Below, in pieces: positions 1 through 8,977 of a DNA stretch of 64,000 nt. The DNA is taken from NCBI GenBank assembly GCA_003482885.1, contig DMXN01000032.1, positions 33,756-97,755 on the forward strand. Reading direction: 5' to 3'. Every line of letters starts with the position of its first letter. Within the stretch, counting starts at the first letter, position 1. The notes under the pieces were generated by a model. It saw only the letters and a list, made by a program, of their open reading frames with translations, searched no databases and was not told the DNA's origin. Position numbers and translations under genes: made by a program. This stretch comes from Candidatus Moraniibacteriota bacterium. Lineage in GTDB: Bacteria > Patescibacteriota > Minisyncoccia > Moranbacterales > UBA2206.

Positions 1-1409
1 CCAACAGTTGTCGCCACTCTTAAATTTCCCTGATATTCATCCATCGCAAAATTGTTTAGTAAATTTCCCGGCACCGCGCCGCTGGATTCTATTTGAAAAT
101 TCTCCAAAGCGATTTTCACTATTCCCGTTTTTTCCAAATCCCGATTGTGTTTTTTATAGTAAGCGCTCATTCGATTAGCCATTTCATTTTCTCTTTTCAG
201 CCGTTCATCGTTATCGAATAAATTATTGTATTTTTCAATCAGCATCGTTATTTCCTGCAATTTGGAATTCTCGGAAATATCATAACTTTCCAGTTTTTTT
301 ATTTTCGCGATAATTTCAGCCGAAAAAATATCTTCGTTTTCTTTGACAAATCCGCCGAAAAATTCAGCGACGCTTCCGCTAAAAGCATAAGTAGCGTAAA
401 TCGCGTTTTCCGACATATAAATTATCGAGGAGCCGGAAGAACCGACGAAAGAAACTGAATTTTTAATTTCGCCCGTGCTTGAATCTAATGTCATCGCCGT
501 AAAAATTGCGTCAACCGGCGTTGGAGCGATCGGATGATAAATATCTGCGCACTGAATATTTAAAGCTGTTCCATCTGTAAATAAAGGCTCGAAAGGGCAC
601 GGTCGGGATGAATTGATAATATTTTTAGTGATTAAATATATTTTTCCGCCACGCAAACGCGAAGTTATTACTGAAGTATTTTTATCCAATTTTACAGTCC
701 ATTTTTTTTCCGGCGACTCAGGATCGGAAACATCATAGCCGATAATTTCTTGTCCCAATTGGGAATAATTTATATTGGAATTAGAAAAAATAACTAATTT
801 TTTTTCATCCAAAAGCAAATCGCCCTGCTTGTCAATTTCGCTTTCAACTTTTAAACCAGCCAGTGGAAACGCGCTGATAATATTGGTTTTTTCTTGCGGT
901 TGATCTTCGGGCGCTATTTTGCTTTGTTCGTTAAAAGAAATACCTCTATCGGCATTATTTCGCATTATAGAATAATATCGCTGCCAGCCGGAAAAATATA
1001 TTTCTTTACCATTAGTTTTCACAATATCCGGCTCGTCAATGCCGGCAACTTGAACATTAGTTTCAGAAATCCTCTCTGGCGCCCCGCCCGCCCCCATTCC
1101 ATCTATGGCGCTTTTTTCCATCATAAAAGATGGGGATCCTAATTGATTTGCCGCTCGCATATTAAATCCTCCGCCGTATCCTTCGACTAATTTTGACGAC
1201 TCGTCCAAATAATTTTTAAAATCTTGCTCGGAAGAAAACTTTTCCATATCGGAAATATTTTCGCCCGCCGGCTTGGACAAAATATTGGTAACGACAGGGG
1301 AATCATAATCAACACAACTGATTTTTATCATTAAGACGACAAAAATTAAAATCGCCAGTAAAACCCCCGCCGCCATCAACGGCTTGATTTCTAAATTTTT
1401 TGTGAACAT
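1..1409 (-). CDS. Secreted beta-propeller domain protein (PF09826-like), C-terminus off window
   Basis: The frame is open from an ATG at 1409 to the left edge, giving about 469 residues with the C-terminus missing. The N-terminus is a single hydrophobic segment (about residues 10-30, LMAAGVLLAILIFVVLMIKI), so the protein is probably exported and membrane-anchored. After it comes the diagnostic block VAGIDEPDIVKTNGKEIYF, and near the left edge YQGNLRVATT; both are hallmarks of the secreted 'beta propeller domain' family. The family has no firm biochemical function; a propeller usually means an extracellular binding scaffold. The propeller fragment at the right end of the window belongs to a different, PD40-like type. 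I am confident of the family and not of any role. Confidence 0.85.
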   Translation of the reverse strand, partial: MFTKNLEIKPLMAAGVLLAILIFVVLMIKISCVDYDSPVVTNILSKPAGENISDMEKFSSEQDFKNYLDESSKLVEGYGGGFNMRAANQLGSPSFMMEKSAIDGMGAGGAPERISETNVQVAGIDEPDIVKTNGKEIYFSGWQRYYSIMRNNADRGISFNEQSKIAPEDQPQEKTNIISAFPLAGLKVESEIDKQGDLLLDEKKLVIFSNSNINYSQLGQEIIGYDVSDPESPEKKWTVKLDKNTSVITSRLRGGKIYLITKNIINSSRPCPFEPLFTDGTALNIQCADIYHPIAPTPVDAIFTAMTLDSSTGEIKNSVSFVGSSGSSIIYMSENAIYATYAFSGSVAEFFGGFVKENEDIFSAEIIAKIKKLESYDISENSKLQEITMLIEKYNNLFDNDERLKRENEMANRMSAYYKKHNRDLEKTGIVKIALENFQIESSGAVPGNLLNNFAMDEYQGNLRVATTV

Positions 1410-1420
1410 ATTTTTGTTTT

Positions 1421-1451
1421 TTCCACCGAAGGCGGATCAGCCTCCGGCTGA
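1421..1451. repeat. Short palindromic repeat, GGCGGA-CAGCC family, copy 1
   Basis: The segment contains CCGAAGGCGGATCAGCCTCC followed by GGCTG. It matches the repeat embedded in the phosphoesterase gene at 50847-50876 at roughly 25 of 30 positions. It can fold, with CCGAAGGC pairing imperfectly with GCCTCCGG. T's precede it and A's follow it on the plus strand, which is the wrong polarity for an intrinsic terminator on either strand. Confidence 0.6.
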
Positions 1452-1505
1452 AAAAAATTAAAAATTATTTATAAAATCAAAAAAGGCTTTTTTATTTGAA
1501 AATTC

Positions 1506-4097
1506 CTACGGCGCAATTGCAATATTCGTATTCACTCTTATACTTTCCGAATCCGAGTTTCCATTATCATCCGTCGCGTTGATTTTTATTTCCAAGCTGG
1601 AATTATATTTATCGCTCGGCACGGTATAGGACGCGCTGAAAGAATCGCTGCTACTGGAAGAAATATCATTGCCATCCACACTTAATGTGGCTTTTTTAAC
1701 GCCGTACGGCGCGTCGAGTTTAACGGAAATATTAAACGAAGAAGTTGTAATCGTTTGTCCGTTAGAAGGCGAACTTATATTCGCTTGAATCTTGTACCTT
1801 GAAAAATCTTTTTCCTCGCATTCTTCGTCCGGTATGGAATCGGTAGAATAATCTTTGTCTTTCAACCATTTTTTTACGCCTTTTTCCCAATTTTCAAATT
1901 GCGAATCGCTTTTTGGATCTTTCGGCGCGTCTCCGCGAACATCATCCTTATTGATATAATATAGAATATCATGCGTAATGGAAAATTTCTTTTTCTTCAC
2001 TTTGTTGTCCGGACAAGCCGAACTAGCTAAACAATATTTATCGTCCTCTCCCGGAATTTCGCAAACTTTTAATTCTTTTTTCATTTCCAATTTTCCATCC
2101 AAAATATCTTTGCCGGTTTCCTCCGGTTCGTATTTGGGGAAATTTTCAATGTTATAATTTTTCAAAGCTTCATCCATAAATGCCCGCCAAATCGGCGCAG
2201 CGACATAAATTCCGTCCGCTCCTTCTTTCATTATAGAATGGTCATTATTGCCCGCCCAAACGCCGGCCGCCAGCGACGGCGTATATCCCATTGTCCAACC
2301 GTCGCGCCATTCATTGGTGGTTCCGGTTTTGGCGGCCACCGGGCGATTTTCAAAACTCAAAGGATTTTTTTCGCCGAACACCGGCGCACGCAAACTATTG
2401 GTAGAAAGAATGTAGTCAATCATCGTAACATACTTTTCTTCCAACACTCGATCGCCTGCATCGGAATTATATTTTTCCAAAATATTTCCCTTACTATCCT
2501 CGATGCGCAAGATCGCTGTTTTATTATGAAGAATTCCTCCGGTGGCAAATGTGGAAAAAGCGTTGACATGATCAAGCAGCTTCACTTCTCCGCCACCCAG
2601 CACTAAAGAAAGTCCGTATCGTTCCGGTTCGGTCAAGGTTGTAATCCCCATATTTCGCGCAGTATTAATAGAATCTTTGACGCCGGCCAAATAAAGAGTT
2701 TTCACCGCGGGAACATTTAAAGATCTTGCCAACGCGTCTTTCATTTGCATTAAGCCGGAATTTTTCCCATCATAATTTTTTGGATTATATATTTTTCCAT
2801 CATCTGTGCTGAAATTTGTGTCCGTATCCCAAATATTAGTTTCCGGCGTAAAACCTTTCGCGAACGCTGTAAGATAAACATAAGGTTTAAAAGACGATCC
2901 CGGCTGAAGCAATGATATGGCGGCATTAACATTTGATTCAAAAACACAAGTTTTTCCCGAAGCGCAACCTTTCGGTTCGCTTTCAGCAAAATAGTCTTTA
3001 CTGCCGACCATCGCTAAGATTTGTCCGGTTTTCGGATCCATCGCCACCAGCGCCACATTGGCTGCCTTATAAATTTTGGTATTTTTTTCCGCGCCTTCCC
3101 GCACCGCTTTTTCCGCCGCTTGCTGTTTATCCCAATCGAGAGTGGTATAAACTTTCAATCCTCCCTGTTCCACCGCCTGATCGCCGTATTTTTGCTGCAA
3201 GTAATCTTTGATATACATCACGAAATGAGGCGCCGCAAAAATATTTTTTTGCGGCTGCAATTTATCAAGAGTACGCATATTTATCGCTTCATCAGCTTGA
3301 TCTTGAGTAATATAGCCTAATTTCGCCATAGTGTTCAAAGCGAAATTTTTGCGAGCAATAAGAGCGTCCCGATGCGAACCATAAGGAGAATAATAGGCAG
3401 TGGCTTGCGGTAAAGCGGAAATAATCGCCGCTTCGTCAAGCGTCAATTCGCGCGCCGGTTTTGCAAAAAATGTTTGCGCTGCCGCTTCAATTCCGTAAGC
3501 GTTAGATCCGTAAGGAATTTCGTTGAGGTACATCGTCAAAATTTCGTCTTTGGAAAATTTTGTTTCCACTTCCAGCGAGAGAATAACTTCTTTGATTTTT
3601 CTGATTAAAGATTTTTCGTTGGTGAGCAAAGAATTTTTCACCAGCTGCTGCGTAATAGTGGAACCGCCTTGCGCTTTGCCGAAATTTATCACATCTTTTA
3701 AAACCGCGCGGATAATCGAAGTTAATTTTATGCCGTGATGATTGTAAAAATCTTGGTCTTCAAGACTGATAGTGGCGTATTTTATGACATCCGGCATTTC
3801 AACAAAAGGAATTTGCGTTCTTTTTTCCTCGCCGTGGACTTCATAAAGCAAATGGTCACCAGAGCGATCATAAATTTTTGTCGATTCGATAATCACCCGA
3901 CTGCTGATTTTATCCGGGCTGGGCAGGTCTTTATAAAAATAGGCGAAAATTCCGGCAGAAATTAAAATGCCCACCACTATCGCAATACCAAAAATTCTAA
4001 AAATCCATTTCCAAATCTTCCGCCATTTTAAAGCATTTTTTTTGGAAGAATAAACAGGAATTTTAGGCGAAAAAATGTTTTGCATAAGATAAGGCAC
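1506..4097 (-). CDS. Class A penicillin-binding protein (PBP1A-like transglycosylase/transpeptidase)
   Basis: This bifunctional enzyme polymerises lipid II into glycan strands and cross-links the stem peptides outside the membrane. The order is: cytoplasmic tail; one TM helix (about residues 31-54); glycosyltransferase 51 domain with EDQDFYNHHG, GGSTITQQLVKN and EILTMYLNEIPYG; then the transpeptidase with SSFK (the SxxK serine), SLN and KTGT. The C-terminus adds a Cys-containing stretch and an Ig-like tail. At 863 aa the length is normal for the family. The start is GTG at 4097, chosen because AAGGAG lies 8 nt upstream; an ATG four codons further in is the alternative. The Shine-Dalgarno lies inside the 35-bp direct repeat at 4098-4132. 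Confidence 0.95.
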   Translation of the reverse strand: MPYLMQNIFSPKIPVYSSKKNALKWRKIWKWIFRIFGIAIVVGILISAGIFAYFYKDLPSPDKISSRVIIESTKIYDRSGDHLLYEVHGEEKRTQIPFVEMPDVIKYATISLEDQDFYNHHGIKLTSIIRAVLKDVINFGKAQGGSTITQQLVKNSLLTNEKSLIRKIKEVILSLEVETKFSKDEILTMYLNEIPYGSNAYGIEAAAQTFFAKPARELTLDEAAIISALPQATAYYSPYGSHRDALIARKNFALNTMAKLGYITQDQADEAINMRTLDKLQPQKNIFAAPHFVMYIKDYLQQKYGDQAVEQGGLKVYTTLDWDKQQAAEKAVREGAEKNTKIYKAANVALVAMDPKTGQILAMVGSKDYFAESEPKGCASGKTCVFESNVNAAISLLQPGSSFKPYVYLTAFAKGFTPETNIWDTDTNFSTDDGKIYNPKNYDGKNSGLMQMKDALARSLNVPAVKTLYLAGVKDSINTARNMGITTLTEPERYGLSLVLGGGEVKLLDHVNAFSTFATGGILHNKTAILRIEDSKGNILEKYNSDAGDRVLEEKYVTMIDYILSTNSLRAPVFGEKNPLSFENRPVAAKTGTTNEWRDGWTMGYTPSLAAGVWAGNNDHSIMKEGADGIYVAAPIWRAFMDEALKNYNIENFPKYEPEETGKDILDGKLEMKKELKVCEIPGEDDKYCLASSACPDNKVKKKKFSITHDILYYINKDDVRGDAPKDPKSDSQFENWEKGVKKWLKDKDYSTDSIPDEECEEKDFSRYKIQANISSPSNGQTITTSSFNISVKLDAPYGVKKATLSVDGNDISSSSSDSFSASYTVPSDKYNSSLEIKINATDDNGNSDSESIRVNTNIAIAP

Positions 4098-4132
4098 TTT
4101 TTAAGCTCCTTATAGTTTAGTTGAAAATTGAG
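4098..4132. repeat. 35-bp direct repeat flanking AbiE module 1, PBP-proximal copy
   Basis: It begins TTTTTAAGCTCCTTATAGTT and ends GAAAATTGAG. It aligns with 5561-5596 with three substitutions and one indel. The two copies bracket the AbiE toxin-antitoxin genes exactly. This copy also supplies the ribosome binding site of the penicillin-binding protein gene. Confidence 0.75.
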
Positions 4133-4153
4133 GAAGTATCAGCATACTTTTAA

Positions 4154-4873
4154 TCAAATATTTTTATCTATTTCCCTAATAAGCATCTGCCGGAAATTCT
4201 TGATGATTGAATGAAAAGAAGCTGGTAAAAATCGTTTCAATTCTCCAGAAAAATTTATATCAGACTTTAAAATAAGACTTTTTATTTCTGCTAATTTGTT
4301 TTTTTGCTCCGGCATAATCAGTCTTCCGCGCAAAAGAAAATATATATCAAAAAAATCGCGGGGCTTTTGGCGCGACAATGCTGCTTGAATTTTTTCACCA
4401 ATCAATTGTTTTGCATTCAAACACACCAAAGTATAACTTGGCAAAAAATCAGAAACTATTGCATGCAATTCTCCAATAAATTTGGTTTTCTTACGATTGG
4501 AAATTTCCAATCGTAATTGAATTGAAAAATCAAAAAATTTACAGATAAAAATTGCCAAAAAACCACCAGAAGTGGCCTTGGATTCTTGCAAATCAGTTTT
4601 AATATTAAAATTTTGCATATTTTTCAAAGTCGCAATCAATAAACTCTCAAGAACTTCCACGGAAAGATTAGAAGAAAAATCAAGATCTTCGGAAAAGCGC
4701 GGAGAATCAAAAATAATTCGCAATGCCGTGCCACCTTTGAAAAAAATATTTTCGCTTTGCGACAATTGATAAAATTGCGACAAAAAAATATGCTGGCAAT
4801 ATTCTTGCGCCACATTGAAATCCGAAGTTTGTAATTTTACGGACAATTTTCTAATTTGCTCTTGCGTCATCAT
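4154..4873 (-). CDS. AbiEii-type nucleotidyltransferase toxin (AbiE module 1)
   Basis: This is a 239-aa DNA-polymerase-beta-fold nucleotidyltransferase of the AbiEii/AbiGii family. Visible motifs are FKGGTALRI (GGT at about 47-49) and the metal-binding pair in SEDLDF (about 61-66), with the typical C-terminal KPRDFFDIYFLL block. AbiEii proteins are the toxins of type IV systems; the related mycobacterial MenT enzymes act on tRNA, and what this one modifies cannot be read from the sequence. Its 5' end overlaps the antitoxin gene by 23 bp, so the pair is translationally coupled. It is one of four such toxins in this window; they are divergent in sequence, which argues against recent tandem duplication. 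Confidence 0.88.
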   Translation of the reverse strand: MMTQEQIRKLSVKLQTSDFNVAQEYCQHIFLSQFYQLSQSENIFFKGGTALRIIFDSPRFSEDLDFSSNLSVEVLESLLIATLKNMQNFNIKTDLQESKATSGGFLAIFICKFFDFSIQLRLEISNRKKTKFIGELHAIVSDFLPSYTLVCLNAKQLIGEKIQAALSRQKPRDFFDIYFLLRGRLIMPEQKNKLAEIKSLILKSDINFSGELKRFLPASFHSIIKNFRQMLIREIDKNI

Positions 4874-5465
4874 AAAGTTTAGAAACCAAATTATCTATTT
4901 GAGAATCGTTAAATAATTTCTGCCATTGCCTTATTTTTTTCTTTATTAAATGAGAAACATCCAGCCTATCATTGAGTTCAGTTTTTTTTCGGGACAAATA
5001 ATACAGATAGTCCATTAATGCTTTTTCTGGCTCAGCAATTAAAAATTTTTCATTGTTTTTCTCAATAAGACAATATCCGGTAAATAATTTTTTTTTAATT
5101 TTGTTGTAGGAAAAATCCTGATCCATTGCCATGAACGAGCGAGTAGCTTTTGAAGAAATAGAGGTAATGGAATAAGTTTTTTCCGGAATTATATTATAAA
5201 AAGACAAGGCGGATTCCAATGAGATATAAGACGGTTGATAAATTTTATTGGCAACTACGAATACGCTCGGTTTAATTGAAGCTAGGCAATAAAGTCCGTT
5301 TTTGAGTTTTAAAAAGAATTTTTTTTGAGTATATCGACCTATAAATTTGCTAACAGCAAGAGGGGATGTGCTAAAAATCCTTTGAAACTCGCGCGGACTA
5401 AAAATTGCGACATTGCTTTCCAAGAGTTTTTGTTGGACAATCAATGGATTCATTTTTTTTACCAT
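4851..5465 (-). CDS. AbiEi-type antitoxin/transcriptional regulator (AbiE module 1)
   Basis: The protein has an N-terminal winged-helix part and a C-terminal region with the conserved block SYISLESALSFYNIIPE and AEPEKALMDYLYYLSR, as in AbiEi-like antitoxins. AbiEi proteins neutralise the partner and repress their own promoter. I start it at ATG 5465 (205 aa, MVKKMNPL); ATG 5453 is the alternative. A TTG at 5501 is unlikely because it lies between the -10 and -35 boxes of the promoter at 5493-5521. Confidence 0.82.
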   Translation of the reverse strand: MVKKMNPLIVQQKLLESNVAIFSPREFQRIFSTSPLAVSKFIGRYTQKKFFLKLKNGLYCLASIKPSVFVVANKIYQPSYISLESALSFYNIIPEKTYSITSISSKATRSFMAMDQDFSYNKIKKKLFTGYCLIEKNNEKFLIAEPEKALMDYLYYLSRKKTELNDRLDVSHLIKKKIRQWQKLFNDSQIDNLVSKLYDDARAN

Positions 5466-5477
5466 ATAGTATGAAAA

Positions 5478-5527
5478 GTGAATTACGCAATCATTATACA
5501 AATCCCTTATTTTTCTGTCAAATTCAC
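5478..5527 (-). promoter_or_regulatory. Consensus promoter and inverted-repeat operator of AbiE module 1
   Basis: The minus strand reads TTGACA (5516-5521), 17 bp, TATAAT (5493-5498), a perfect sigma70-type promoter. A 7-bp inverted repeat, GTGAATT (5478-5484) and AATTCAC (5521-5527), encloses it. AbiEi proteins bind inverted repeats at their own promoters, so this pair is the likely operator (inference). Confidence 0.75.
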
Positions 5528-5560
5528 ATCATGGCTCATAATTTAAACTAAAAAACCGAA

Positions 5561-5596
5561 TTTTTAAGCTCTTTGTAGTTTAGTTTAAAATTTGAG
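5561..5596. repeat. 36-bp direct repeat flanking AbiE module 1, distal copy
   Basis: It begins TTTTTAAGCTCTTTGTAGTT and ends AAAATTTGAG; it is the partner of 4098-4132. Its right part (5578-5592) can also pair with AATTTAAACTAAA at about 5540-5553, giving an AT-rich stem. The gene beyond it ends at 5623. Confidence 0.75.
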
Positions 5597-5622
5597 AAAA
5601 ATCAAGACAAAACTAAAAAAAA

Positions 5623-6942
5623 TTATTTTTCCAAATCTTCCAAGTCAGCATCATTTATTCCAAGTTGCTCAAGTATCCAGATGTGTCTAGGATTAGTTGG
5701 ATCATATTTTCCGACAGAAAATCTTTTAATTTCTTCGGGATTGCTTTTCGCAACATCCCAAATCCCAATATTTCCTTCTCGATACACAATATCTCGCGTA
5801 AGACATGCTCCGGGTGTCTGGCAAGTTGTTCCTCGAAATGTTCGCACACATCTATTCCACGCACTAATTTGAGCAAAAGATAATACCTCCGCACCTTCTT
5901 TTTTTGAAGTAATTAAAAAATAATCTTTCAGAATTTCAAAAACTTGTCGAAAATTTCTTTTTTTGCCATCCAAGCCAGCAGCTAAAGATATTGCAAGATG
6001 TCCATCAAGACCGGAAAATTCTTCCGCTCCTTTTATAGTTTGCTCTTTATAAGTGGCAATACCTTCTTCTCCTTTTAGATACCTGTCCAGTCCTAATCCT
6101 AATATTTTCAATTTTGATCTTTCTCCATTTTCTCTTCGCAAAACATGCGTTTCTATTTCATGCGCTATTAATGTTTGCAACTCCAGCGCTTTAAGTTTTC
6201 TTTTTTCAGGAATAAAGACTTTCTTTTTTTCCTGATTTACATTAATAGCTTTTATCTTTCCTTCTTTTTCAATAATAACCTCCCAATTTTTTAATTTATG
6301 CGCTTCAAGCGCAGATTCAAAAGCCGTTTTTATTTCTTCAGCGGTATATTCTGATTTATCGTCCACTTCAACCTTAGAAAGTTTATTGCCAAAATTTATA
6401 GTGCTTTCATTATTCATGAAAGCTTCAAATAATTCTTTATTGATCCTTTTTGCGGCGCTGTTTATTTCAGAATTAGCACTAAATATTTTTTGGTCTACTA
6501 TGGTTTTGAGTTGAGAAAGCGTATATTCATAAATTTCTTTTTCCGGCTGTCCATAAATAAATTTAGAATATCTTGCCACATTGCGGTCATCGCCGGATTT
6601 AGTTTTTTTTAACATTCTTAATTCAGCCAACTTTTCATTTATTTTCCAGCGATAAACTTGACTGACTACTTTATTTTTTTCTTCGGCTATAATTTCATTT
6701 TTAAGTTGCAAAAGAGCTGTTTCTTTTTCGTCAAAATCAAAAGTTTCCAAATCAGGATAATCCAATGATGGATTTTCGATTTCTCCGGAAATAAACTTAT
6801 TTTTTTGATTTTCTCTAAAGTTCTTTTCTCCGTTCAAATACGAATAATCAGAAAAAGACCCGCTTTTTTCAAATCTTTCATACCATTTATCATCAAATGC
6901 CTCATGCTTTTCAGTGGAAAATGAGGGTTGTTCAAAGGACAT
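5623..6942 (-). CDS. MATCAP-like zinc metallopeptidase (DUF1704/PF08014)
   Basis: This 439-aa protein carries HEIETH (residues 261-266), an HExxTH zinc site, followed by GLGLDRYLKGEEGIATYKE (about 282-300), the equivalent of the 'QEGLA' motif. Both fit the DUF1704/KIAA0895 family, now named microtubule-associated tyrosine carboxypeptidase after its eukaryotic members. The first 150 or so residues are charged and helical and show no domain I recognise. There is no signal peptide, so it is cytoplasmic. It is the last gene of the ATP-grasp operon. Bacterial DUF1704 genes are known to sit beside ATP-grasp ligases, which suggests it trims what those ligases add (inference). The family call is fairly firm; the substrate is unknown. 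Confidence 0.75.
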   Translation of the reverse strand: MSFEQPSFSTEKHEAFDDKWYERFEKSGSFSDYSYLNGEKNFRENQKNKFISGEIENPSLDYPDLETFDFDEKETALLQLKNEIIAEEKNKVVSQVYRWKINEKLAELRMLKKTKSGDDRNVARYSKFIYGQPEKEIYEYTLSQLKTIVDQKIFSANSEINSAAKRINKELFEAFMNNESTINFGNKLSKVEVDDKSEYTAEEIKTAFESALEAHKLKNWEVIIEKEGKIKAINVNQEKKKVFIPEKRKLKALELQTLIAHEIETHVLRRENGERSKLKILGLGLDRYLKGEEGIATYKEQTIKGAEEFSGLDGHLAISLAAGLDGKKRNFRQVFEILKDYFLITSKKEGAEVLSFAQISAWNRCVRTFRGTTCQTPGACLTRDIVYREGNIGIWDVAKSNPEEIKRFSVGKYDPTNPRHIWILEQLGINDADLEDLEK

Positions 6943-6962
6943 ATTTTTTAAAATAAAAAAAA

Positions 6963-8012
6963 TTAAAACTTGTTTTTTATTATTTTTTCGTACAACTTGA
7001 TATATTTATCCGCCATAACGGAACTATCAGAGTGTTTTTCTGCAAATTCTCGACATTTTTTTCGGTCGAATTTTTCGATAGAAACAGTTGCTTTTATCAA
7101 TTCATCTATATTTTCTGATAAATAAGCAACCTTTTTCCATTCTGATAATTCTTCAAAAGGACGCACTCTGCATCCGATAACTGGAGTGCCACAAGCTAAT
7201 GATTCCATTACAATCAACGGGCAAATACTTAAATTTGCTCGAATTGGAAAAAGTAATGCCTCGGCATTTTTTAAATAAAAAAAAAGTTTGTTTTGCGAAG
7301 CTTCACCCATATAAATAATTTGATCGTTTAAAAAAGGTTTTATTTTTTCATGAAAATATTTTTGTCTATCCTCGCCCACTCCGATTCTTCCAAAAATTAG
7401 CAACTTCTTTTTTGTTTCTTGAGCGATTTTTATAGCCAAATCAATTCCTTTGTTTTCAAGTAAGCGACCGGCTGTTATTAGATATGTTCCTTTAATAAAA
7501 GAAGGTTTTATTTTATCTATTTCGATTCCGTTATTAATTATTGCAACAGTTTTAAAATTTTTCTTATGCGCTTTTGATTGAGCCACTGCATAAATGCCGA
7601 TTTTTTTCATTTGGTCAAATTCTTGCTTAGTTATTTTGCTATGCAAAGTAAGAACGCAAGGCTTTTTCAGGAGTGTAGCTACGGCATAAGCATATCTATA
7701 AGAATGAAGATGAATAATGTCAAATTTATCTTGATAAGAAGAGACTTTTAGGATATTTTCCAGTATAAGATTTCTTCTAAAATATTCTGTCTGATCTTTA
7801 AATCCTTTCATATTCCAAATACTTTTGGGAATAGTTGGTATATGTTTAGATTTTATTTTCCAATCAGCAGGAGCAAATAATGTCACATCAACCTCGGTTC
7901 TTTTTAGTAGCGCATTTACTAGATTTTTTACAACAATTTCCGGTCCCCCAGTTTGTCCAAACGAAGGTGCGACCATGGCAATTTTAATTTTTTTTAGCAT
8001 AATTTCAATCAT
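6963..8012 (-). CDS. GT4-family glycosyltransferase
   Basis: This is a 349-aa GT-B fold retaining glycosyltransferase. The N-terminal nucleotide-like fold contains the Gly-rich APSFGQTGGPEIVVKNLVNAL. The C-terminal half has LITAGRLLENKGIDLAIKIA and the sugar-nucleotide-binding region ICPLIVMESLACGTPVIGC with the conserved Glu. It is cytoplasmic, probably peripheral on the membrane. Its start overlaps the upstream ATP-grasp gene by 8 bp, and a 20-bp gap separates it from the peptidase gene downstream. Its place among amide ligases suggests that the ligated product, or its acceptor, is glycosylated (inference). Confidence 0.88.
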   Translation of the reverse strand: MIEIMLKKIKIAMVAPSFGQTGGPEIVVKNLVNALLKRTEVDVTLFAPADWKIKSKHIPTIPKSIWNMKGFKDQTEYFRRNLILENILKVSSYQDKFDIIHLHSYRYAYAVATLLKKPCVLTLHSKITKQEFDQMKKIGIYAVAQSKAHKKNFKTVAIINNGIEIDKIKPSFIKGTYLITAGRLLENKGIDLAIKIAQETKKKLLIFGRIGVGEDRQKYFHEKIKPFLNDQIIYMGEASQNKLFFYLKNAEALLFPIRANLSICPLIVMESLACGTPVIGCRVRPFEELSEWKKVAYLSENIDELIKATVSIEKFDRKKCREFAEKHSDSSVMADKYIKLYEKIIKNKF

Positions 8013-8964
8013 TTAAACTTTTTATAATTTCAGAAAAATATCTATCTTTTATTTTTTTAGTTCCTATGATATCAAGCAAATCCAATCCTGGCGAGGTATT
8101 CATTTCAATTAAGTATGGATTTCCATTGCGATCAAACATAAAATCTAATGAGTAGTTTGATTTTGGATAAATAGACAGCTTGCAGATAATTTTTTTAACT
8201 AAATTTTTCACTGATTGAGGAATTGATTTTTGAGGAACTAAAACAACTTTTGCTCCCTGATGAAAATTTGTAAACAAAGAATCCTTTTGAGCAATTCTTG
8301 ATAAAGCATAAATTGGTTTGTGATTGATAAAAACAATTCGCAAATCAGCAAGTTCGTTCTTTGCTGAAAATCTAGGAATTCCACCCTTGCCTTCAATAAA
8401 TTCTTGAATTATAACAGGAAAATTCAGAGAGTTATTTTTGATTTTGTTTTTTTCTTCGATTGTTATTCCAAAACCTCCTGATCCATAGATAGGCTTTGCA
8501 ACAATTTTTTTAGTTTTAGCTTTTTTTAGAATTGAGGGTAGCTCATTTTCTTGCATAGCCAAAAAGGATTTTGGCATAAACTCTCCTAAGCACAAATACT
8601 GAGATAGTTTATTTCCAAGCATTGTACGAAATAGAGGATTATTCAGCATGACTGTTTTTTTTGAAAGAGTTATTTTATTATCAAACATTTTGTAATCTTG
8701 TTTACCTGATAGTTTATCTAGAATAAAGTCAGGCTTGATAAAACTATTTATTTTAGCCCATTGTTTATTTTTAAAGCCCCAAGCTTTTTTGAAAATATTT
8801 TTATCCGAGTTGTACCATTCAATATTTGCTCTGTATAGCGTTATTCCGTGTTTTATGGAATATTTACACAAATTTTCAATAGTTTGTCTTGTGTGCGGAT
8901 TATTCTCCAGAACAGTTTTTTTATTCCAGTCATCCTCGCTATATATTATAACTAAGCTTTTCAT
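8005..8964 (-). CDS. ATP-grasp ligase (glutathione synthetase/RimK-like)
   Basis: This 319-aa ATP-grasp protein has the ATP-binding lysine and glycine-rich loop in KKIVAKPIYGSGGFGITIEE, the acidic VIIQEFIEGKGG segment, DLRIVFINHKPIYALSR, and the Mg-binding end of the active site in NPYLIEMNTSPGLDLLD. Such enzymes form an acyl phosphate from a carboxylate and join it to an amine, typically adding an amino acid to a peptide or metabolite. It is the second of three ATP-grasp ligases encoded in a row. The acceptor cannot be told from the sequence. Confidence 0.85.
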   Translation of the reverse strand: MKSLVIIYSEDDWNKKTVLENNPHTRQTIENLCKYSIKHGITLYRANIEWYNSDKNIFKKAWGFKNKQWAKINSFIKPDFILDKLSGKQDYKMFDNKITLSKKTVMLNNPLFRTMLGNKLSQYLCLGEFMPKSFLAMQENELPSILKKAKTKKIVAKPIYGSGGFGITIEEKNKIKNNSLNFPVIIQEFIEGKGGIPRFSAKNELADLRIVFINHKPIYALSRIAQKDSLFTNFHQGAKVVLVPQKSIPQSVKNLVKKIICKLSIYPKSNYSLDFMFDRNGNPYLIEMNTSPGLDLLDIIGTKKIKDRYFSEIIKSLND

Positions 8965-8977
8965 GTTTGTTAAAAGG

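Noticed and set aside
1421..1451. Intrinsic terminator after the penicillin-binding protein gene
   Set aside because: The hairpin has T's on its left and A's on its right on the plus strand, the opposite of a terminator in either direction.
2238..2606. Plus-strand reading frame over the PBP gene, and similar ones over dnaA, ftsK, infB and the flippase
   Set aside because: They overlap strongly supported genes antisense, have no ribosome binding sites and resemble no family.
5499..5501. TTG start for the AbiEi antitoxin of module 1
   Set aside because: It would lie between the -10 and -35 boxes of the promoter, upstream of the predicted transcription start.
4098..5596. CRISPR repeats (two similar 35-bp units)
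   Set aside because: Only two copies, 1.46 kb apart, with two genes between; no spacer array and no cas genes anywhere in the window.
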